Translations under genes and position numbers: made by a program
Notes under the pieces: model-generated
Seen by the model: the letters and a program-made list of their open reading frames with translations, nothing else
Databases searched by the model: none
What the model was told of the DNA's origin: nothing
DNA from: an uncultured Tidjanibacter sp.
Lineage (GTDB): Bacteria; Bacteroidota; Bacteroidia; Bacteroidales; Rikenellaceae
Direction: 5' to 3'
Assembly (NCBI GenBank): GCA_934663885.1
Contig: CAKUKW010000029.1
Location: 1 to 14,446 of the forward strand
Length of the DNA stretch: 14,446 nucleotides
In this document: in pieces, positions 14,082 to 14,446 of the stretch
Position numbering within the stretch: the first letter of the stretch is position 1
How the letters are laid out: every line of letters begins with the position of its first letter

Positions 14082-14446
14082 GGCGTCCAGCCCAGCAGGT
14101 CGATACCGGGATTCTCCTGTTTCCACTTTTCATATTCTGCATAGCTTCTTATTCCCAGCGATAAAACCGTATAATAGACTTCTATGCCGGGAATTTTCAC
14201 TCCGGCAGGCGTATCGTATTTTATTCTCAGTATGGCCTCCCGCAGTTCGGGAGTGAGCTTTGCAGTAATCGCATCGGTAGTCCGCTCGATTGCTCCGTCG
14301 AAAGCGGAGCCTTTACGTATGTGGATCATATCCAACTGCCAGACGCTCTTTTCCACGTCTTCATACCAGGCGTGCCATTCAAGGCACTCTTCTTCGGTGT
14401 CGAGAAGGTTTTTGAATGAAATATCCTTAATAGCAGGATTCTTCCC
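14078..14446 (-). CDS. Unrecognised protein, 5' end beyond the window
   Basis: The minus-strand frame is open from the right edge to the TAG at 14078-14080, giving at least 122 C-terminal residues. No ATG occurs in the upstream part, and the internal GTG at 14354-14356 is an unlikely start because protein-like sequence continues through it (FKNLLDTEEECLEWHAWYED). The visible part is soluble, charged and helix-rich, with Trp/Tyr clusters (SYAEYEKWKQENPG) and the ending DLLGWTP. I do not recognise the family. Its stop codon overlaps the stop of the regulator. Confidence 0.6.
   Translation of the reverse strand, partial: GKNPAIKDISFKNLLDTEEECLEWHAWYEDVEKSVWQLDMIHIRKGSAFDGAIERTTDAITAKLTPELREAILRIKYDTPAGVKIPGIEVYYTVLSLGIRSYAEYEKWKQENPGIDLLGWTP

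Overview
The window looks like chromosome of a Bacteroidota (order Bacteroidales) bacterium, plausibly of an Alistipes/Rikenellaceae type; the genus is inference. The grounds are exact copies of the Bacteroidota primary-sigma -7 element (TAnnTTTG) in front of most genes, weak or absent Shine-Dalgarno sequences, Bacteroidales-type lipoprotein and DUF families, and a gene order etfB-etfA-acyl-CoA dehydrogenase that I also recall from Porphyromonas.

Layout, left to right. Positions 1-130 hold a two-hairpin, repeat-like element and no convincing gene. RNase R (rnr, minus strand, 260-2506) ends in a strong intrinsic terminator. Its promoter abuts a 149-bp MITE-like inverted-repeat element (2550-2698). 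A membrane-anchored AsmA-like protein (2799-4400, plus) follows, then an OmpA-family lipoprotein (4661-5353) with its own promoter and terminator. Next comes a probable energy-metabolism operon: etfB (5526-6404), etfA (6519-7538) and a long-form acyl-CoA dehydrogenase (7750-9471). It is interrupted by two palindromic intergenic repeats and closed by a perfect 17-bp bidirectional terminator shared with a convergent lipoprotein gene (9582-10712, minus). A 485-bp AT-rich divergent region separates that lipoprotein from an exported DUF6263-like protein (11198-12103, plus).

The right end carries tRNA-Asp(GTC) with a textbook promoter, a DUF3788-like gene (minus), a divergent PAS-like/LuxR-type regulator (plus) that may be leaderless, and a partial unrecognised gene (minus) whose stop codon overlaps the regulator's stop by 4 bp.

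Functionally, the coherent unit is etfBA-acd: the flavoprotein heterodimer should exchange electrons with the acyl-CoA dehydrogenase. The EtfB sequence resembles the electron-bifurcating class. The envelope genes (AsmA-like, OmpA lipoprotein, lipoprotein, DUF6263) are individually promoted and not obviously linked. I found no CRISPR array, transposase, phage module or recognisable defence system. The most unusual content is in the intergenic regions: several distinct inverted-repeat elements, one of which seems to contribute part of a housekeeping promoter.
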